From Pseudoalteromonas byunsanensis (GTDB lineage Bacteria > Pseudomonadota > Gammaproteobacteria > Enterobacterales > Alteromonadaceae), in contig NZ_MNAN01000032.1 of assembly GCF_001854475.1 (NCBI RefSeq), positions 315,788 through 379,787 on the forward strand: a stretch of 64,000 nt of DNA. Direction: 5' to 3'. Within the stretch, counting starts at the first letter, position 1. Each line of letters starts with the position of its first letter. The notes below the pieces were generated by a model. The model was not told where the DNA came from, ran no database searches, and saw nothing but the letters and a program-made list of their open reading frames with translations. Shown here piece after piece: positions 43,528 through 53,972 of this stretch. Position numbers and translations under genes: made by a program.

Positions 43528-43560
43528 GAGCAGGCATAGGCTACAGCTTAGGCCTGCTCA
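43528..43560 (-). terminator. Intrinsic terminator of clpB
   Basis: On the minus strand GAGCAGGC pairs with GCCTGCTC around a 16-nt loop, followed by AGCTTTTATG. The T-run is short. Confidence 0.65.
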
Positions 43561-43566
43561 AGTAGA

Positions 43567-46140
43567 CTATTTTAGAAATACAATTTCGTCGTCTTGTACA
43601 TCTACCGTAATACTGTCTCCGCTAACGAATTCTCCTGACAACAAGCGCTGAGCGAGTGGGTTTTCGATATATTGCTGCACCGCACGCTTTAATGGCCTTG
43701 CACCAAACACTGGGTCAAAACCACTGGCTGCAATTTTTTCAAGCGCAGCTGGCGTCAGGGTAAACTGATAACCCTTATCCGTCAGTCTTGACGTCAGTTT
43801 CTCTAACTGAATACTAGCAATTTGCTTGATATGCTCATCAATTAGTGGATGGAAGACCACGGTCTCATCTATACGGTTGATAAACTCAGGCCTAAATTGA
43901 CTCGCAAGCACTCCCATAACTAATTCTTTAAGCGTCACATAATCGTTATTTCCAGCCTGCTCCTGAATGATGTCTGAGCCTAGATTAGAGGTCATGATGA
44001 TCACAGTATTTTTAAAATCGACAGTGCGGCCCTGACCGTCCGTTAATCGACCATCATCCAACACTTGTAGTAAAATATTGAATACATCAGGGTGTGCTTT
44101 CTCAACCTCATCAAGCAATACCACTGAATAAGGTCGACGACGCACCGCTTCTGTCAAATACCCTCCTTCTTCATAACCCACATAGCCAGGAGGTGCCCCA
44201 ACTAAACGTGCGACTGAATGCTTCTCCATAAACTCAGACATATCTATGCGTACCATGGCATCTTCGGTATCAAACATAAAATGCGCCAAAGCTTTGGTCA
44301 GCTCGGTTTTACCTACCCCCGTGGGCCCCAAGAATAGAAATGAGCCAATTGGACGGTTTGGATCAGCCAACCCTGCACGCGAGCGACGAATTGCATTAGC
44401 AACCGCATTTACAGCTTCATCTTGACCAATGACCTTCTTGTGTAGCTCGTCTTCCATTTGTAACAATTTTTCACGCTCTCCTTGGAGCATTTTTGCAACA
44501 GGAATACCGGTCCAACGCGACAAGATTTCCGCTATCTCATCTTCGCCAACCTGATTCTTAAGCAGACTCATCTCCTGCATTTCTGCTTGAGATGCTAGGT
44601 CTAGTTTACGCTCAAGCTCAGGAATACGACCATACTGCAACTCCGACATACGTTGTAAATCACTCGCTCGACGAGCCACTTCTAGGTCCAAACGTGCTTG
44701 CTCTAATTCAGCTTTTATTACCTGAGTGCCTTGCAATGAGGCTTTTTCAGCATTCCATACTTCATCTAGTTCTTTGTATTCAATTTCTAAGTCTGAAATC
44801 AGAGATTGCATCTCACTTCGGCGCTTTTGACTGGCCTCATCTTTTTCTTTGGCCAGTGCGTTGTCTTCAAGCTTTAATTGGATGATGCGACGCTCTAACT
44901 TATCCAATTGCTCTGGCTTCGAATCAATTTGCAAGCGAATAGAACTTCCAGCTTCATCAATTAAATCAATCGCTTTATCTGGTAACTGCCTGTCACTGAT
45001 GTAACGATGTGATAGATTCGCCGCCGCAACAATGGCAGGATCGGTAATATCAACCGAGTGATGTAATTCATAGCGCTCCTTTAAGCCTCGCAGTATTGCT
45101 ATGGTGTCTTCCACGCTTGGCTCACTGACGAATACCTTTTGGAATCGACGCTCAAGGGCTGCGTCTTTTTCGATGTACTGACGATATTCATCAAGGGTTG
45201 TAGCCCCAACGCAATGTAACTCACCCCGCGCCAATGCTGGCTTTAACATGTTACCAGCATCCATGGCTCCATCTGTTTTACCCGCCCCGACCATGGTGTG
45301 GATCTCATCAATAAACAAAATAACCTGACCTTCTTCTTTGGCCAGTTCATTGAGCACTGATTTGAGGCGTTCTTCAAACTCACCGCGATACTTAGCACCA
45401 GCAACCAAAGCGCCTAAATCTAACGATAGTACCCGTTTACTCTTTAAACCCTCTGGCACTTCACCGTTGATTATACGCTGTGCGAGCCCTTCTACTATCG
45501 CTGTTTTACCCACACCCGGTTCACCAATTAACACTGGGTTATTCTTGGTACGACGCTGTAAGACCTGAATAGTACGACGAATTTCATCATCACGGCCAAT
45601 CACAGGGTCTAATTTACCTTGCTCTGCTCGCTCGGTAAGGTCAATGGTGTATTTTTCTAGGGATTGTCGGGTGTCTTCGGCATTGGGGCTATCTACTTTT
45701 TGCCCACCACGAATGGCTTTGATCGCGGCTTCTATTTTTGGTTGAGTAATATTCAAGGCTTTAAAAATATCACCCAATGGCCCTTTATCTTCACAGGCTG
45801 CGAACACAAACAATTCGCTGGAAATGTACTGATCTTTACGCTTTTGCGCATACTTATCGCATAAGTTAATGAGCGAAACGAGGTTGTTGGACAGTTGTAC
45901 ATCACCGCCTATTCCTTCAACTTTAAACACTTTTTCAATTGCTTGAGAGAGTTTACTGTTGAGCTCATCTGCACTCACTCCCGCTTGAGCGAGTAACGCC
46001 CGAACACTAGAGCCATTTTGCTGCAATAACGCATACATGAGGTGCACAGGTTCTATAAACTGGTGATCTCTTCCCAGTGCTAGAGATTGCGCATCTGAAA
46101 GTGCGGCCTGAAATTTACTGGTAAATCTGTCTAAACGCAT
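43567..46140 (-). CDS. clpB: ClpB protein disaggregase (Hsp100)
   Basis: 857 residues, the E. coli length. The preferred start is the ATG at 46140 ([18 protein letters not shown]). An in-frame extension to 46158 is not supported. It threads aggregated proteins through a hexameric ring together with DnaK. The N domain covers about 1-145. Nucleotide-binding domain 1 has Walker A GEPGVGKT, a coiled-coil M domain (about 400-525) follows, and domain 2 has GPTGVGKT, the pore loop GYVGYEEGG and Walker [13 protein letters not shown] sigma-32-like promoter lies upstream, and a terminator follows. Confidence 0.97.
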   Translation of the reverse strand: MRLDRFTSKFQAALSDAQSLALGRDHQFIEPVHLMYALLQQNGSSVRALLAQAGVSADELNSKLSQAIEKVFKVEGIGGDVQLSNNLVSLINLCDKYAQKRKDQYISSELFVFAACEDKGPLGDIFKALNITQPKIEAAIKAIRGGQKVDSPNAEDTRQSLEKYTIDLTERAEQGKLDPVIGRDDEIRRTIQVLQRRTKNNPVLIGEPGVGKTAIVEGLAQRIINGEVPEGLKSKRVLSLDLGALVAGAKYRGEFEERLKSVLNELAKEEGQVILFIDEIHTMVGAGKTDGAMDAGNMLKPALARGELHCVGATTLDEYRQYIEKDAALERRFQKVFVSEPSVEDTIAILRGLKERYELHHSVDITDPAIVAAANLSHRYISDRQLPDKAIDLIDEAGSSIRLQIDSKPEQLDKLERRIIQLKLEDNALAKEKDEASQKRRSEMQSLISDLEIEYKELDEVWNAEKASLQGTQVIKAELEQARLDLEVARRASDLQRMSELQYGRIPELERKLDLASQAEMQEMSLLKNQVGEDEIAEILSRWTGIPVAKMLQGEREKLLQMEDELHKKVIGQDEAVNAVANAIRRSRAGLADPNRPIGSFLFLGPTGVGKTELTKALAHFMFDTEDAMVRIDMSEFMEKHSVARLVGAPPGYVGYEEGGYLTEAVRRRPYSVVLLDEVEKAHPDVFNILLQVLDDGRLTDGQGRTVDFKNTVIIMTSNLGSDIIQEQAGNNDYVTLKELVMGVLASQFRPEFINRIDETVVFHPLIDEHIKQIASIQLEKLTSRLTDKGYQFTLTPAALEKIAASGFDPVFGARPLKRAVQQYIENPLAQRLLSGEFVSGDSITVDVQDDEIVFLK

Positions 46141-46175
46141 TGTACATCTACCTATCAAAAACTATTAACTAGTTA

Positions 46176-46206
46176 ATTAATGGGTATTGTTATGCGAATG
46201 TTCAAG
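46176..46206 (-). promoter_or_regulatory. Sigma-32 (heat shock) promoter of clpB
   Basis: On the minus strand the -35 element CTTGAAC (46200-46206, 6 of 7 to CTTGAAA) is separated by 14 bp from the -10 element ACCCATTA (ending near 46178), close to CCCCATNT. The start codon is about 36 bp further on. This fits heat-shock control of clpB apart from the upstream pgeF gene. Confidence 0.75.
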
Positions 46207-46229
46207 TAACGAATGTGTAGAAAATAAGA

Positions 46230-46958
46230 TTAATTGCGCCAGATCAAACTGGCCATCCGCCCTGTTTGACCGTCACGGCGATATGAAAAAAACAATTCAC
46301 TTTGAGTGACTGTGCAAAATTGCCCGCCAAAAATTCGAATAACGCCCGCCTGTGCTAATTGTCGACGCGCAATACTGTATATGTCGGCAAGATACTTACC
46401 ATTTTCCTGTAGGCTAAAATCGCTATGATGGGCTGAGCTTTGTGCGCAAAACTGTGCTTTAACCTCTTCCCCAACTTCAAACCTTAATGGCCCAATTGCA
46501 GGTCCAAGCCATGCATACAATTGCTCGGCTGAACTGTCGAACAGACGTAACGTATTAGCAATAACACCCTGCACTAAAGGTCGCCAACCACCGTGAATGG
46601 CTGCCACTTCAGTGCCTTGCTCATTACAGAGCAGTATAGGTAAGCAATCAGCTGTCATCACCGCTAGGGGTTGCTGTGCTATACGAGTGTACAAAGCATC
46701 AGCCTTAGGCCAAGGAATCGAGGCTGTACGACTGGTTAGCGCATACACCTTTGCGCCATGTACTTGTTCAAGCCACTGAGCAGGACGAGGCAAATACTCA
46801 AGCAACCGCTGGTGATTGCTATCAACAGCAGCGATTGAGTCACCAACATGATAGCCTAAGTTAAAACTGTCAAAAGGCCCTTGTGAGTCACCTCCAAGGC
46901 GCGTTGTGGACAACGCGCTAACTCGATGCTGAATTGGCCAATTGGGCAGTATCATCAA
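46230..46958 (-). CDS. pgeF: Peptidoglycan editing factor / multicopper polyphenol oxidase family (YfiH)
   Basis: 242 residues (E. coli YfiH 243). The family has been described as removing misincorporated L-serine-containing precursors in peptidoglycan synthesis and as a purine nucleoside phosphorylase. The conserved segments HGAKVYAL, VMTADCLPILLC (metal Cys), VAAIHGGWRPLVQGV (metal His) and the C-terminal FFSYRRDGQTGRMASLIW are intact. It begins 7 bp after rluD, so rluD-pgeF are cotranscribed, in the same order as in E. coli. Confidence 0.92.
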   Translation of the reverse strand: MMILPNWPIQHRVSALSTTRLGGDSQGPFDSFNLGYHVGDSIAAVDSNHQRLLEYLPRPAQWLEQVHGAKVYALTSRTASIPWPKADALYTRIAQQPLAVMTADCLPILLCNEQGTEVAAIHGGWRPLVQGVIANTLRLFDSSAEQLYAWLGPAIGPLRFEVGEEVKAQFCAQSSAHHSDFSLQENGKYLADIYSIARRQLAQAGVIRIFGGQFCTVTQSELFFSYRRDGQTGRMASLIWRN

Positions 46959-46964
46959 ATATCC

Positions 46965-47942
46965 TTATAATGACAGATCCGGATTTACCTTAGTGTCTTC
47001 ACGCAAAGCCTGCGTCAGAATCTGCATGTCTTCTGGTACTGGCGCCTCCCAAGTCATCATTTCACCCGTAATTGGGTGAGCAATACTCAGTTTAATTGCA
47101 TGAAGTGCTTGGCGCTTGAAGTCTCTCAACTGTGCGAACAACTCAGGTGTAGCGTTACGAGGCGGACGTGGACGGCCACCGTATAGCTGATCCCCAATTA
47201 AGGGGTGGTTTAAATAAGCCATATGAACACGAATTTGGTGCGTGCGGCCTGTTTCAAGGCGTAAACGTAAACGCGTATGGGCACGAAACTTTTCCGCAAC
47301 TCGGTAATGTGTTATGGCAGGTTTGCCCATTTCATGAATCGCCATATGTGTACGTTTTGTCGCATGACGACCAATCGGCTTTTCAACCATACCACCGGCT
47401 GTCATGGTCCCGTTGCATATTGCTTCATACTCACGGGTAAAGTTTTCTCGTGCCTGTAGATTCTTAACTAAATGGGTTTGCGCCTGAATAGTTTTTGCAA
47501 CAACCATCAACCCGGTTGTGTCTTTATCCAAACGGTGCACTATACCCGCCCGAGGCACATTAATTATGTCCGGGTGATGGTGTAATAACGCGTTCAACAC
47601 CGTACCGTCGGGATTACCTGCACCTGGGTGCACCACCAATCCCATTGGTTTGTTGATCACAAGAATATCATCATCTTCATACACAATGTCTAGTGCGATA
47701 TCTTGCGCTTCATATTCGCGCGGGGCTTCAATCTGAGTTTCGATTGCAACCACTTCTCCACCGAGTAACTTCTCTCTTGGTGTATTGAAAACGGCACCAT
47801 CTACGGTGACTTTATCATCTAAAATCCAAGTTTTTATTCTCGAACGTGAAAAATCAGGGAACAATTGCGCCAAAATTTGGTCTAGACGTTTACCACCTAA
47901 TTCGGTTGGGACTTCAGCTTGAAGGGAAATTTGCTCTGACAT
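46965..47942 (-). CDS. rluD: 23S rRNA pseudouridine(1911/1915/1917) synthase
   Basis: 325 residues (E. coli 326). It modifies helix 69 of 23S rRNA. An S4 RNA-binding domain (about 16-80) precedes the catalytic domain with HRLDKDTTGL, Asp139 being the nucleophile as in E. coli. The motif GRTHQIRVHMAYLNHPLIGD is intact. It is divergent from bamD across 123 bp, the usual arrangement, since RluD and BamD flank this intergenic region in many gammaproteobacteria. Confidence 0.96.
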   Translation of the reverse strand: MSEQISLQAEVPTELGGKRLDQILAQLFPDFSRSRIKTWILDDKVTVDGAVFNTPREKLLGGEVVAIETQIEAPREYEAQDIALDIVYEDDDILVINKPMGLVVHPGAGNPDGTVLNALLHHHPDIINVPRAGIVHRLDKDTTGLMVVAKTIQAQTHLVKNLQARENFTREYEAICNGTMTAGGMVEKPIGRHATKRTHMAIHEMGKPAITHYRVAEKFRAHTRLRLRLETGRTHQIRVHMAYLNHPLIGDQLYGGRPRPPRNATPELFAQLRDFKRQALHAIKLSIAHPITGEMMTWEAPVPEDMQILTQALREDTKVNPDLSL

Positions 47943-48065
47943 CTGTAACTTTACCTAATTTACCAGTGCAAGCTGTGCTCGACTGGGTTAGAATCGCATA
48001 AATGCATAGTTTACTCGGTTTTACCGACTTGGCCTAGCCGAAGACAACAAAGGTAGTAAAATAAA

Positions 48066-48824
48066 ATGATAAATAACTTAAGGACGCGCGCCTTTGCCAT
48101 TGTACTTAGCGCCTCATTTTTAGGCTTAGCAGCCTGCTCTTCAGCGCCAGAACAAGATGAAATAGAACGCGTACCAAATAAATCAGCCCAAGCTTTATAT
48201 GAAGATGCCAAAGAAACTTTGGACTCAGGTTTGTATGCTCGCGCGATTGAGTTATTGAGCGCAATAAATGCTCGATATCCTTTTGGCCCATACTCTCGCC
48301 AAGTACAGATGGATTTAATATTTGCTTATTACCAAACAGGTAATACAGATCAGGCTCTGGCAAATATTGACCGCTTTATACGTTTAAACCCTAATCATAA
48401 AAATCTAGACTACATGTACTACATGCGGGGCTTAGTCAACATCAAAGCGGATGAAAACGCATTCCAAGACTATTTTGGCGTCGACAGAGCTGACCGAGAT
48501 GCCAACCGAACTCGCGTAGCATTTCAAGATTTATCAACTCTGATTAACAGCTACCCAGATAGCGCTTATGTACCTGAAGCTAAAAAACGTCTCGTTTGGC
48601 TGCTAAACAAAATGGCACGCTATGAGCTAAAAGTGGCCCAGTATTACTTTGAACGTGAAGCCTATTTAGCCGCGGCGAACCGTGGTAAATACGTTGTTGA
48701 ACATTACTCTCAAAGCAGCTATCTCAATAATGCATTAGAAATCATGGAAAAAAGCTATGAAAAGCTTGGCTTAAGTGATCTCAGTGAGCATGCGCGCCAA
48801 ACTAGAGAGTTAAACAAACGCTAA
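48066..48824 (+). CDS. bamD: Outer membrane protein assembly factor BamD
   Basis: 252 residues (E. coli 245). It is an essential lipoprotein of the BAM complex. The lipobox LAAC places the acylated Cys at residue 24. Five TPR-type repeats follow, including YEDAKETLDSGLYARAIELL, QVQMDLIFAYYQTGNTDQAL and the core YYMRGLVNI. It is divergent from rluD. AAAGG lies upstream of the start at a slightly long distance. The gene ends in a strong terminator. Confidence 0.96.
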   Translation: MINNLRTRAFAIVLSASFLGLAACSSAPEQDEIERVPNKSAQALYEDAKETLDSGLYARAIELLSAINARYPFGPYSRQVQMDLIFAYYQTGNTDQALANIDRFIRLNPNHKNLDYMYYMRGLVNIKADENAFQDYFGVDRADRDANRTRVAFQDLSTLINSYPDSAYVPEAKKRLVWLLNKMARYELKVAQYYFEREAYLAAANRGKYVVEHYSQSSYLNNALEIMEKSYEKLGLSDLSEHARQTRELNKR

Positions 48825-48850
48825 ACTTAGCAACATATTGAAGCTAATCT

Positions 48851-48882
48851 AAAAAATCCCCGCAAGAGTGCGGGGATTTTTA
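48851..48882. terminator. Bidirectional intrinsic terminator between bamD and glnB
   Basis: An A-tract, the stem ATCCCCGCA with its complement TGCGGGGAT (48857-48877) and a T-tract. It serves both converging genes. Confidence 0.92.
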
Positions 48883-48906
48883 TTATATTTGACTTTAAAA
48901 CAAGGA

Positions 48907-49278
<372 letters not shown>

Positions 49279-49375
49279 TTAATCAATCCTAAAAACGTTA
49301 GCAAACAAAGTCATTGCGTTAAGGTAAAAAACCGCGCCATAATGAAGAAAACTAAAGTTGGACTCACTGTTGAAT

Positions 49376-49924
49376 ATGCGCCCTCATGTGTTTAAGTCTC
49401 GCGGACTCACTCTTATTGAATTACTTATAACTCTCACCATTTTCGCTACCTTGGCTGCAATCGCCTTTTATAGCAATGAGAATATATTGAGCAATAATCG
49501 TGCAGAGTCATACCTAATTGAACTTAAACGCAATATTACCTTTGCACGAGCAAAAGCAGCCGCGGATGATCAAGTTGTGATCCTATGCCCCGTACAGCAA
49601 GAAAAACTTGTTAGTAGTACTGATTTCAGCTGTCAACCAAATTGGTCTGATAATGCTCTGGTGACATTTGTCGACTTAGATAACGATGGCCAGTTCGACA
49701 GTGATAAGGACACTATAATACGTGCATTAGACCCAATTACTAATGTCGATACACTGAGCTTTAGCGCACCTTTCATCCGCTTTGATGGAAGTGGCCAAAT
49801 TACGAGTGCTGTGGGGAGGTTTCTTTATTGCCCTGGAGCTGAAGATGCTAAAAATCAAATGCTTACTGTGACCCTATCTGGCAATGCATTATTCAATGGG
49901 ACAAGTGAGGCTAACTGTGACTAG
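49376..49924 (+). CDS. GspH/FimT-family pseudopilin, first copy
   Basis: 182 residues from the ATG at 49376. TTG codons 6 and 18 bp upstream are alternatives. A prepilin leader ends in SRG, cleaved before LTLIELLITLTIF with the conserved Glu at +5. The rest is a small beta-rich domain with the spacing of FimT/FimU pseudopilins (RNITFARAKAAADDQVVILCP). The C-terminal end (LSGNALFNGTSEANC) has no GRxR motif, which argues against a DNA-binding role and for a FimU-like minor pilin. It lies opposite in strand to pilE-pilY1-pilX-pilW-pilV. Confidence 0.82.
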   Translation: MRPHVFKSRGLTLIELLITLTIFATLAAIAFYSNENILSNNRAESYLIELKRNITFARAKAAADDQVVILCPVQQEKLVSSTDFSCQPNWSDNALVTFVDLDNDGQFDSDKDTIIRALDPITNVDTLSFSAPFIRFDGSGQITSAVGRFLYCPGAEDAKNQMLTVTLSGNALFNGTSEANCD

Positions 49925-50012
49925 TGAGCCAAATTGACCTTGTGTTTACTTGGAAATGCGCTAGCTTTAATTGAATTAGCAAATTGTATAAGGTCCAAGG
50001 ATGGACATTGTT

Positions 50013-50531
50013 ATGCACTCCAAAACAGCAGGGGTGACCCTGTTTGAAACACTTGTCACTATGGCTATCATGGCTGTTTTGCTCACACTCGCACTGGCCA
50101 GCTATGGTGAAATCGTATCTGAGCACAGACCTGAATACACCCTCAAACGAATTAAACATGCGTTAAGTCTCGCTAAAGCACACGCTAGTGCTTCTGGCAC
50201 TCAAGCTACAGTTTGTCATCTCGATCGCAACCGCTGTAGCGATAATCAGTGGCACAAATCAATTACAGTCTTTATTGATAGGGGTGAACCGACAATATTT
50301 GATGCAAATGATAAACGCTTATATGAGCTTGAGCCGATACACGCTGCCGATACATTAATTTACCCACGTCGTGCGATTGTGTTTACCCGCGATGGGTCAA
50401 TTAAAGGCTTTACCAATGGCACCTTTGTTTACTGTTTGCCTGAACATCAAGGTCTATCAAGTGGCTTAGAAATGAGTATTAGCAACTCAGGAAGAGCGCG
50501 TCTTCGAGATACTAAAAAGTGTCCATTGTAA
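50013..50531 (+). CDS. fimT: GspH/FimT-family pseudopilin, second copy, with GRxR motif
   Basis: 172 residues from the ATG at 50013. An ATG at 50001 sits directly on AAGG and leaves no spacing. The prepilin leader MHSKTAG is cleaved before VTLFETLVTMAIM (Glu at +5). The beta-rich part matches GspH/FimT (KHALSLAKAHASASGTQATVCH). The C-terminal loop NSGRARLRD contains GRxR, a motif reported for the DNA-binding FimT of Legionella, so uptake of DNA during natural transformation is possible. It ends 1 bp before the convergent pilE stop codon. Confidence 0.82.
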   Translation: MHSKTAGVTLFETLVTMAIMAVLLTLALASYGEIVSEHRPEYTLKRIKHALSLAKAHASASGTQATVCHLDRNRCSDNQWHKSITVFIDRGEPTIFDANDKRLYELEPIHAADTLIYPRRAIVFTRDGSIKGFTNGTFVYCLPEHQGLSSGLEMSISNSGRARLRDTKKCPL

Positions 50532-50532
50532 T

Positions 50533-50952
50533 TTACTTTTGATTCCAACATTGTTTCGCTGAACCACTTCCGGTACTCAGTTTTTGCCCGAGCTCGTTAA
50601 TTTTAAGCACTGTACATTGCGTATCATTCTTCACAGGGCCCGCTACTGGGGTTGCCTTTACGACAAATTCATTGTCTTTCACTTCAAGTGAAATAGTGTA
50701 ATAGCCTCTTTCTGTTGTTTCAGACACGCCTATATCTGACAACGTGTCTGTATAGGTACGATTATCAACATAATATTGCTCTTGTCTGTTCGCAGCATCG
50801 AGCAATAACACGATTGCTTCCGCTCTGGCTGCTTTGACTACATGGGCTTGATAGCTAGGATAGGCAACTGACACAACAATGCCTAAAATGACTAATACAA
50901 TCAGTGCTTCAAGCAATGTAAATCCGCAAACACTATTTTTACTTTTCATCAT
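50533..50952 (-). CDS. pilE: Type IV pilus minor pilin PilE
   Basis: 139 residues. The leader MMKSKNSVCG is cleaved before FTLLEALIVLVILGIVVSVAYPSYQ, with Glu at +5 and the typical N-terminal helix. The short C-terminal part carries one disulfide pair (about C119 and C135). ATGs at 50952 and 50949 are both possible starts. It overlaps the end of pilY1 by 14 bp and is the last gene of the pilVWXY1E operon. The Pseudomonas name is used for the minor pilin, not for the major subunit. Confidence 0.88.
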   Translation of the reverse strand: MMKSKNSVCGFTLLEALIVLVILGIVVSVAYPSYQAHVVKAARAEAIVLLLDAANRQEQYYVDNRTYTDTLSDIGVSETTERGYYTISLEVKDNEFVVKATPVAGPVKNDTQCTVLKINELGQKLSTGSGSAKQCWNQK

Positions 50953-53900
50953 TTTGCTCTTTTTTATAGATAAACATTTGTCGTGTTGTTAAGCCAAAAT
51001 CCAAGCCTGGATTTACCAAAGAAACCTTACCATTAACCAACACCGGCACAGGATCGTCCACCAGCGTCGAAGGTGTCCACGGAGTCCCCGCAGAAGGACC
51101 ATCTTCTTGACTATTCACGGTAGTATCTAATGCAGGGCCAACCATTCGCACCACTGTTTTACAGCTTTCAGTTTCAGTCTTCCCCTCACAGCTAAAGTAA
51201 ACTTTAGGGGTATCCGGTACTGTATGGGTAGTTTCATATTTCAACTGTCCATATACCTGTGTTCCATAATGCAGATGAAAAGCGTATAAGCTCCCTTTTC
51301 CTGTCGACACCTCACAACGACTGACATTTGCAGGAGGTGTAAAGGACGTAAAGTAGGCGATACCGCCAGCTACTACTGGCGCAGCCAAAGACTTTTCACT
51401 ACCGGAAAGTGCATACTTCCAACCCTTGAATGTGCCCAATGTTGCTTCAACATCGGTAAACCCTTCCAAGCTGTTGCGCTGTAACGCGAATGGATCCCCA
51501 GTTATGTCCATTAAATCATTTATTTTTATTGTATCGGGTACATCCGTTTGAAATGACTGAGTGACCGTATGCTCATCCCTGACCATAAATAGAAAATCAT
51601 TAACACCCGTTAAAGTAGGCCGTGAGCGGTTACCAGAACCTAAAATCACCGCCTCATATGGAGTATCTTTTCGCGTTTTAATATTGCCGTTAGGGGTAGA
51701 GGTTACCGTTACTTTACTGAAAAACGTTCTCACCACCGCAGGCTTATAAAAGAAGCGACGATCGCCACTGGAACCGCCTTGCGCTAGTTGAGCTAACTTA
51801 AAATGAGTCCATGCTTTGTCACCCCCACTAGGGTCTGCTCCCGGTATATCGACCCGCCATACATCGCCTCCAGTGTCTGCAAAGTAGAGCCTATCAGTGA
51901 AACCATCGTAATTTGAATCCAGCATGGCAACATCCCCTGCAACACTATGTACTCCCTTATACCCTGTTTGTGGTGTCAATGCCCAAACCAACGTACCCGT
52001 TGCAGCATCCAACACGAAAATACCACGGCCAACCTGATCCGTTGTTTTGGTATAATTGTCTTTACCTGTGTCGTAACCTGCCCCGAAGATAAGTACTGGT
52101 GAATCTCCTTTTGCCTCTATATACGTCACTTCTGGTTTTGACCAACTCTGTCCAAGTTCTTCAAAACCACCTTGACCACCAATTAAAGGCCCTCCCCACA
52201 TCAACTTCGGATTATCTGGAGAGGTAATATCAAAGGCATAGTATCGTGTGCCACCACGACGCATTCCAGCAAATAACCAGACCTTGTCGTTGCCATCTAC
52301 CACGCCATTTTTCTGAGTATCATGGAAATAAATGGTTAACGGTCCATCCATGCCATATAGCTTCGTATCCGGTTTGTTGTAACGTATATCTGAGACATTT
52401 TTAAATAAATACTCAGGCATAAAGGCCCAGCTTTCTTGTACCGTGTCGCCGCTGTCTTTAAACATGTGTAAAAAACCGGCGTTAGTACCAACAACAACAC
52501 GTATATCACCATTGCCATAGTCCATGGATACAGGCTTAGAATGCAAAGGATCTCCAAAGATAGTCTCGCGGCGCTCCTGTGTATTGTTATCTTGATCTTC
52601 ATCATCTACATCCTTGCCATAGAGCCAGTCCATGGTTTTTTGCAGTTGCGAAGCATTAGTACCAAACTTTCGAGCAAATTTATTTCTGTTCTTATATCTA
52701 GATACTCCCTCACTGATAGTGAAAGGAAGTAACGAGCCAGTACCAAAATCGGAATATATTGTACGTGTGATTTGTTGACTTAGTTGGTAATTTACCCCAC
52801 CGCGCTTCACACTGTTGCCATCTTGAGAAGCACTTTGTGACCAAAAAGTAGTAGCACTTGCTTTGATTAAACCTTTCTCATCTAGTGCAGCGGCGCCGTG
52901 CATATCAACAACTGTATCATTTGAAAACTTAAGCTTTTTAAGGTTACCTTGCCAGCGCGTATGACTCTCTGGATAGAACATAGTGTAATAAAGCGACTCT
53001 CCACTTCGAGTGTGATCTGAACTACTGGTTGATACAGAAGGCGATGAGAAGCTGTCGTTGAGCTGGCGAATATTGTCGATTTGATTTTTTAACGCTTCTG
53101 ATAGCTCATGCGGAGTATTCGCTTGTGTATAAATACCTCCCCCAAAATCCGCTGTTTTTTGCAAGATTTCGGTGCCTTCATCACTCATACCTCGACCAAA
53201 CCCAATAGTGTACACCCGCCCTCTGTCCTCTACATTTCCAGCTTGTGTATATAAATCAGGCTTATGACGAATAATTTCAGCAAGTGCTGGCATATAACTT
53301 TCATGCACAGTGGTCGCGCTTTTTGAAAATGTATTCCAGTATTCTGTGGCAATATTCCAATTACTTTGACTATCATTGGAGGGGTCACCATCAGTCATCA
53401 CAATCACATTTGCCGAGCTACTACAAATGTTTGGATCACTAGCTATAGACGCGAACGGTGAGATATAGTTACTGTAGCGTTCAACACTGGTGTCTCGATG
53501 CGGCGATGGCCAATGCCAAGAGTAATAACGACTGCTACCCGTGAGGTATAAATATGCTTCCCACAAGGTTTCACTTAACGGTGTTGCCCCGTTAGCCTCC
53601 AGTGCGTTGATCTGATGTTTGATTGTACTGGTACGTGAGCCCAACCCCGCCAGTATGTAACCGCCATTACTGTCATTGAAGCGCATGAGTCCAAAATCAA
53701 TATCTGGGTTGTCATTAACTAAGGTCGTAATAGCTGTTTTGGCCACGCCTAAGCGATTATCTGCACATAGAATGTACCTGTCGTAAATATAATCATACCC
53801 ACAATCGTTCCCTGTGGTACTAGAAAACGCCATACTCCCAGAGGTATCAAACACCACCATAACTCGAGGTTTTTGAGTTACATCAGCATTGCGCTTTATG

Positions 53901-53971
53901 TACAGCTCAATATCTTCAGCCATCACATGAGTCGTTATTAATCCGAGTAAAAGTAACCACCATTTCAACAT
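50939..53971 (-). CDS. pilY1: Type IV pilus tip adhesin and biogenesis factor PilY1
   Basis: 1010 residues. A signal peptide (about 1-18, HVMAEDIEL) exports it. The N-terminal von Willebrand A domain has an intact MIDAS start DTSGS (42-46). The C-terminal half is a beta propeller of the PilC/PilY1 type, with the calcium-binding loop DSNYDGFTDRLYFAD and the segment QERRETIFGDPLHSKPV. PilY1 caps the pilus, aids its extension and takes part in adhesion and surface sensing. It is preceded by pilX and followed by pilE with overlap. The protein is of ordinary length for the family. Confidence 0.94.
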   Translation of the reverse strand: MLKWWLLLLGLITTHVMAEDIELYIKRNADVTQKPRVMVVFDTSGSMAFSSTTGNDCGYDYIYDRYILCADNRLGVAKTAITTLVNDNPDIDFGLMRFNDSNGGYILAGLGSRTSTIKHQINALEANGATPLSETLWEAYLYLTGSSRYYSWHWPSPHRDTSVERYSNYISPFASIASDPNICSSSANVIVMTDGDPSNDSQSNWNIATEYWNTFSKSATTVHESYMPALAEIIRHKPDLYTQAGNVEDRGRVYTIGFGRGMSDEGTEILQKTADFGGGIYTQANTPHELSEALKNQIDNIRQLNDSFSSPSVSTSSSDHTRSGESLYYTMFYPESHTRWQGNLKKLKFSNDTVVDMHGAAALDEKGLIKASATTFWSQSASQDGNSVKRGGVNYQLSQQITRTIYSDFGTGSLLPFTISEGVSRYKNRNKFARKFGTNASQLQKTMDWLYGKDVDDEDQDNNTQERRETIFGDPLHSKPVSMDYGNGDIRVVVGTNAGFLHMFKDSGDTVQESWAFMPEYLFKNVSDIRYNKPDTKLYGMDGPLTIYFHDTQKNGVVDGNDKVWLFAGMRRGGTRYYAFDITSPDNPKLMWGGPLIGGQGGFEELGQSWSKPEVTYIEAKGDSPVLIFGAGYDTGKDNYTKTTDQVGRGIFVLDAATGTLVWALTPQTGYKGVHSVAGDVAMLDSNYDGFTDRLYFADTGGDVWRVDIPGADPSGGDKAWTHFKLAQLAQGGSSGDRRFFYKPAVVRTFFSKVTVTSTPNGNIKTRKDTPYEAVILGSGNRSRPTLTGVNDFLFMVRDEHTVTQSFQTDVPDTIKINDLMDITGDPFALQRNSLEGFTDVEATLGTFKGWKYALSGSEKSLAAPVVAGGIAYFTSFTPPANVSRCEVSTGKGSLYAFHLHYGTQVYGQLKYETTHTVPDTPKVYFSCEGKTETESCKTVVRMVGPALDTTVNSQEDGPSAGTPWTPSTLVDDPVPVLVNGKVSLVNPGLDFGLTTRQMFIYKKEQNDEK

Positions 53972-53972
53972 C

